Of a DNA stretch of 8,139 nucleotides, positions 6,216-8,139 are shown in pieces. This DNA comes from Bacteroidota bacterium (GTDB lineage Bacteria; Bacteroidota; Bacteroidia; Flavobacteriales; Flavobacteriaceae). The notes under the pieces are model-generated. The model was given only the letters and a program-made list of their open reading frames with translations, ran no database searches and had not been told where the DNA came from. Position 1 is the first letter of the stretch; the number at the start of each line of letters is the position of its first letter. A program made the position numbers and the translations under genes. The DNA lies in NCBI GenBank assembly GCA_024278565.1, contig JAJRSY010000162.1:1-8139 (forward strand), read 5' to 3'.

Positions 6216-7163
6216 TCAGTTTGCCTCTTGAGGTTGTAATCTGGCAATAAGCGTCAGGGCCTCCAGTGCGTTCATGCCGTTTTTTATGGTGGTATGGATG
6301 ACCGACCTGATCTTTGCGAAGTTCTGTGCCGCTCTGTCTGTTTTGAACTGGCCGGATACCTGCCTGCCGGCAGGCAGGTTTTCTGTTTCACCTTCACGTT
6401 CCTGATGGCCCTTTCCGATGCGTTGTTGTCCGGAGAGACTTCCTTGATGAAAAGAAAGGTGAACAGATGCTGCTTCTCCCTGCAAATACGTTTGTAGAAG
6501 GTGTGCGGTTCCTTGTATTTTTTGTCGGGAGGTCTGTCCAATAGTTTTTCCAAACGCTGCAGGATCCTGTCTCTTTGAGTGGTTATCTTTTTGACACCCC
6601 AATCCTTTTTAATCTCCATGGCATCATAAAACAGCGTTCTCAGACGGTGCCCCCATTTGATGTTCCCGTATCTTCCATTCAGGTAATTCAAGTGCCGTAA
6701 AATGCCCCACCGTGCGGCAGCCACAGGTGTATTGCTTGCTGTAGGTGCGGTACTCTGTCCAAACGGCCTTGATCGGGGGGGTGTCCACCCGCTGACGCAC
6801 ACCCTCTTTGAGCGAGGGCATCCCGCTCAAGGATAGCCCACAACCGCGACAATTTTCGGGAATCGAGTCCACTGTCACATCGGGCATATCTGTCATTTTT
6901 AGCGTATTTCCTTTGCGACCAGGCCGTCCTCCGACCTTCTTGCCTGTGGATCTGCGCAGGCTTTGGTTCTTCTTTGGGCGGTTTTCGTCCTTGGACGGTG
7001 CAATCGAACTGTTGCTGCTGTTCTTGGGATGTTCGTACTTGGACAGACACTCACGAAGGCGTTCGTTCTCTTTGATCAGCTCGCCAACCTGTTTCTTCAA
7101 CTGTAATATGAGTTCTCTTTCTGTCAAGAAAATCGATTTCCCGAAAGATCCGACATTCTTCAT
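6216..7163 (-). pseudogene. tnpC: IS66-family transposase (TnpC), broken by a deletion and a palindrome insertion
   Basis: The N-terminal part from the ATG at 7163 has a leucine-zipper-like coiled coil (about 17-42), the family signature HPKNSSNSSIAPSKDENRPK at 45-64, a Cys-rich zinc-binding region (CRGCG at 105-109, YTCGC at 145-149) and VDTPPIKAVWTEYRTY. Near 6700-6706 the homology jumps directly to LRHLNYLNGRYGNIKWGHRL in a different frame, so the middle of the DDE domain, including the first two catalytic Asp residues, is deleted. The C-terminal part keeps the final Glu in PDNNASERAIRNVKVKQK. A 20-bp palindrome at 6359-6378 then interrupts it, and the last part, SGQFKTDRAAQNFAKIRSV to LQPQEAN, is in a third frame. 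About 308 residues' worth of sequence remain of a normal ~450-520. It cannot make active transposase. Confidence 0.85.
6359..6378. repeat. Perfect 20-bp palindrome CCTGCCTGCCGGCAGGCAGG inserted in tnpC
   Basis: The 20 bases equal their own reverse complement. On the coding (minus) strand they lie between CAGAAAA and TATCCGGCCAG; dropping them gives CAG AAA ATA TCC GGC CAG, which reads QKISGQ, the IS66 family consensus. With the palindrome, translation yields CLPAGRYP or NLPAGRQV, the PAGRQ-type peptides often seen in false Bacteroidota reading frames. No target duplication is evident. A close copy is present at 8000-8019. Confidence 0.9.
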
Positions 7164-7211
7164 TAGGATCCAAATCTTAATCCATTATTTTTGAGACTGA
7201 TTAGTTACAAA

Positions 7212-7858
7212 TTATCGAAAGAAACAAATGGAGTTCATTTATCAATTGATGATTGGATGTGGAAATTATACGGAGAAGACTTAGGGCTTGTTACAAAATA
7301 ACCTATACATTTTGTCTTGTTCTTTTGCACACTAACTTCGTTAAAAAGCCTCGTTTTAGCTATGGCTATCCCTTTGCCATTACTCCACCTCGCCCATAGC
7401 TTTCGCTATGTCGTGCCTTGTTGCTGCACAAAACAACGTCGCCAATTCTGTACACTTTATTTTGTAACAAGCCCTTACCTAAATCTATGAATTTAAGGTG
7501 GATAATGGAAAGAGTTGAAAGATGTGAAAAACAGATTTGGTCAACTTCAGAAAAAATATCAAAGTGTGGTTCTGTAGTAATTCTAGACCTTGGCTTTATG
7601 AAATTGGCAAAAAGGGAATTGTTTAAATCTTTAGCCAAAGACCAAAATATACCAACACAATTACATTACATAAAAGCCCACCACTCGATAAGACGAAAAC
7701 GTGTTTTAGAAAGGAATATTAAAAAGGGAGAAACTTTTTCATTTGAAGTAACATCAGGAATGTTTGACTTTATAGAAACCGAATTTCAAATTCATACTGA
7801 AAAGGAACTTATAAATGCTATGATTATTGACACAAATCCCGAGTTTGAAAAAAAATGA
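7212..7858 (+). pseudogene. Predicted P-loop kinase/ATPase (AAA_33-like), front deleted and split by a MITE
   Basis: Coding sequence starts at the IS66 edge: LSKETNGVHLSIDDWMWKLY then GEDL (7212-7283). It is interrupted by a 191-bp element, then continues from 7478 as PKSMNLRWIMERVERCEKQI, through VVILDLGFM, to ELINAMIIDTNPEFEKK, stopping at 7856-7858. Joining the two parts at the single TTA gives an unbroken frame reading GEDLPKSMN. SIDDWMWKLYG followed by VVILDLGF is the pattern of predicted kinases of the AAA_33/zeta-like group, in which the Asp of the DxW motif helps bind substrate (family knowledge). The Walker A loop, which should lie a few residues before LSKETN, is missing beyond the IS end. 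An ATG inside the element (7418) gives an open frame but only as an artefact. Substrate unknown. Confidence 0.75.
7284..7474. mobile_element. 191-bp MITE with 18-bp perfect terminal inverted repeats and TTA target duplication
   Basis: GGGCTTGTTACAAAATAA at 7284-7301 has its exact reverse complement at 7457-7474. TTA flanks both ends (7281-7283 and 7475-7477), a 3-bp target duplication. The interior codes for nothing convincing but is roughly palindromic, with internal hairpins such as CATAGC-TTTC-GCTATG at 7395-7410 (a GAAA loop on the minus strand). Removing 7284-7477 apart from one TTA restores the kinase frame. A 3-bp TNA duplication is typical of some IS5-family subgroups, so mobilisation by such an element is possible, but this is inferred; no transposase is present. 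Confidence 0.88.
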
Positions 7859-7859
7859 A

Positions 7860-7956
7860 ATGAAGACAATTAATCGAATAATGACGAATATCTGTTCGGT
7901 TAATTTATTGGAAAGCAAGAATTTTAAGATAAAAATTGTTTGAAACGGAACGAAAA
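7860..7956 (+). pseudogene. Possible N-terminal fragment of a VOC/glyoxalase-superfamily protein
   Basis: An ATG one base after the kinase stop opens MKTINRIMTNICSVNLLESK then NFKIKIV before a TGA at 7940-7942. MTNI-S-N-L-ESK-F is the usual first strand and helix of small flavobacterial VOC proteins, where KLFEF would come next. Dropping one A from the run at about 7931-7935 gives KLFETERK in frame up to the intron junction at 7956/7957. This would make a gene in operon with the kinase, frameshifted and then cut by the intron. The matched stretch is short, so the call is tentative. Confidence 0.35.
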
Positions 7957-7997
7957 GTCGAGTAGGTAAAGGGGAATTTCACCCCTAAACCTCTCAC
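7957..7997 (-). ncRNA. Group II intron domain VI with bulged branch-point A
   Basis: Read on the minus strand, GAG and AGGT at the 5' side pair with ACCT and CTC at the 3' side, leaving one unpaired A (position 7963) between ACCT and CTC; the inner stem is AGGGG/CCCCT. The A is the seventh base from the 3' end, where the lariat branch point is expected. Confidence 0.8.
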
Positions 7998-7999
7998 AT

Positions 8000-8019
8000 C
8001 TGCCTGCCGGCAAGGCAGG
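8000..8019. repeat. Near-copy of the 20-bp palindrome in the intron domain V-VI linker
   Basis: CTGCCTGCCGGCAAGGCAGG is almost self-complementary (CTGCC...GGCAG outer arms, TGCCGGCA core, with one base missing from one arm). It closely matches the palindrome at 6359-6378. It lies exactly between the end of domain V (8020) and the start of domain VI (7997), a linker that is normally only a few nucleotides long. Confidence 0.8.
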
Positions 8020-8053
8020 GAACCGTACGTGAACCTCTCGATTCATACGGCTC
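8020..8053 (-). ncRNA. Group II intron domain V
   Basis: The 34-nt hairpin on the minus strand starts GAGCCGTA, ends TACGGTTC, and has a GAGA (GNRA) tetraloop on the stem GAATC/GGTTC. The catalytic triad AGC near the 5' base and the two-base bulge on the 3' side are where the family has them. The 34-nt length and the triad are standard for group IIA/IIB introns (family knowledge). Confidence 0.88.
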
Positions 8054-8139
8054 TTCTTGGTCGAAGTTTTAACACTCCTGTTGTTTACCCAAAATCATCC
8101 CCACTTTCGTGAGTTGTAATATGATAAACAATAGACCAA

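Larger units (their letters stand above)
6205..7211 (-). mobile_element. IS66-family insertion sequence remnant with 16-bp terminal inverted repeats
   Basis: TTTGTAACTAATCAGT at 6205-6220 is repeated as its exact reverse complement at 7196-7211. The repeats bracket an IS66-type transposase gene whose stop codon (6216-6218) lies inside the left repeat. The GTAA near the tip recalls IS66 ends. At about 1007 bp it is well short of a complete element because the transposase has an internal deletion. IS66 elements normally make 8-bp target duplications, but the flanks (AAAGAGAT on the left, TTATCGAA on the right) do not match. The neighbours are front-truncated fragments of two different genes, so the present flanks probably arose by deletion or recombination after insertion. 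Confidence 0.85.
7957..8139 (-). mobile_element. 3' end of a group II intron (domains V and VI), running off the window
   Basis: On the minus strand a canonical domain V (8053 to 8020) is followed by domain VI (7997 to 7957), which fixes the intron's 3' end at 7957. The last bases CTCGAC and the bulged A follow the usual 3' splice-site layout. The part further right, 8054-8139, would be the end of domain IV and perhaps the tail of the intron-encoded reverse transcriptase, but no frame there is recognisable: all three close within the visible part. The 5' end lies outside the window. The intron is antisense to the kinase/VOC remnants, so it could not be spliced from their mRNA. Confidence 0.82.

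Noticed and set aside
6294..7194. Plus-strand frames across the IS66 element (6294-6497 and 6808-7194)
   Set aside because: Both are antisense shadows of the transposase remnant; the PAGRQ peptide in the first is simply the translated palindrome.
7284..7474. The MITE interior as a retron, integron attC site or structured regulatory RNA
   Set aside because: The GAAA-loop hairpin is suggestive, but perfect terminal repeats and the target duplication explain it as a miniature transposon; there is no reverse transcriptase or integrase next to it.
7418..7498. ATG and first residues of an apparent 146-codon gene beginning inside the MITE
   Set aside because: The first ~20 residues come from the element's interior; the real gene continues on the other side of the element in the frame GEDL-PKSMN.
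7366..7638. 90-codon minus-strand frame across the MITE
   Set aside because: It runs antisense through the kinase remnant and the element, and shows no family features; it is a shadow.
1..8139. CRISPR arrays, tRNA or rRNA genes, or a defence operon
   Set aside because: I saw no regularly spaced direct repeats, no cloverleaf or rRNA signature, and the kinase and methyltransferase fragments are too broken to argue for a defence system.

Overview
The window looks like a chromosomal segment from a marine-type Flavobacteriaceae (Bacteroidota). The evidence is low-GC intergenic DNA, lipoproteins with Cys followed by Lys/Ser/Asp/Glu-rich residues, promoter boxes of the TAnnTTTG type, no clear Shine-Dalgarno sites, a QueE with the sequence GCDVGCHWCD, and the PAGRQ-coding palindromes common in this phylum. 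This assignment is from recognition, not from a search.

Layout. 1-348 is AT-rich DNA ending in the last ~55 codons of an aldo/keto reductase whose front is gone. 349-1752 is a divergent pair: an alpha/beta hydrolase (minus) and an HxlR-type regulator (plus), with matching 8-bp inverted repeats between them. An imperfect hairpin (1771-1843) separates the regulator from the convergent operon 1889-3949 (minus), which holds a HerA/DUF853-type ATPase followed 6 bp later by a small lipoprotein. The 336-bp gap at 3950-4285 is mostly filled by a ~190-bp imperfect palindromic element. Then come queE (4286-4918, plus) and, convergent with it, a metzincin-like lipoprotein (4970-5845, minus) with a predicted promoter and a perfect 8-bp inverted repeat upstream.

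From 5924 to the right edge nearly everything is broken, and each break can be assigned to a mobile element. The C-terminal end of a class I SAM methyltransferase (minus) is cut at its 5' end by an IS66-family remnant (6205-7211, perfect 16-bp terminal inverted repeats) and is also frameshifted at a G7 run. The IS66 transposase has lost its central catalytic part and is interrupted by a perfect 20-bp palindrome; removing that palindrome restores the family motif KQKISGQF. On the other side of the IS lies a P-loop kinase-like gene (plus) that has lost its front end and is split by a 191-bp MITE with 18-bp perfect terminal repeats and a TTA target duplication; removing it restores the reading frame. 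One base after the kinase stop a short possible VOC/glyoxalase start is cut by the 3' end of a group II intron (minus; domains V and VI, runs off the window). A near copy of the same 20-bp palindrome sits in the linker between intron domains V and VI.

I found no intact new defence or metabolic system. The most interesting content is this nested set of small mobile repeats, especially the short palindrome found at two sites inside two other mobile elements. The intact genes look like ordinary housekeeping or envelope genes: queuosine/7-deazaguanine synthesis, an envelope metalloprotease-like lipoprotein, a HerA-type ATPase operon, and a hydrolase with its likely regulator.
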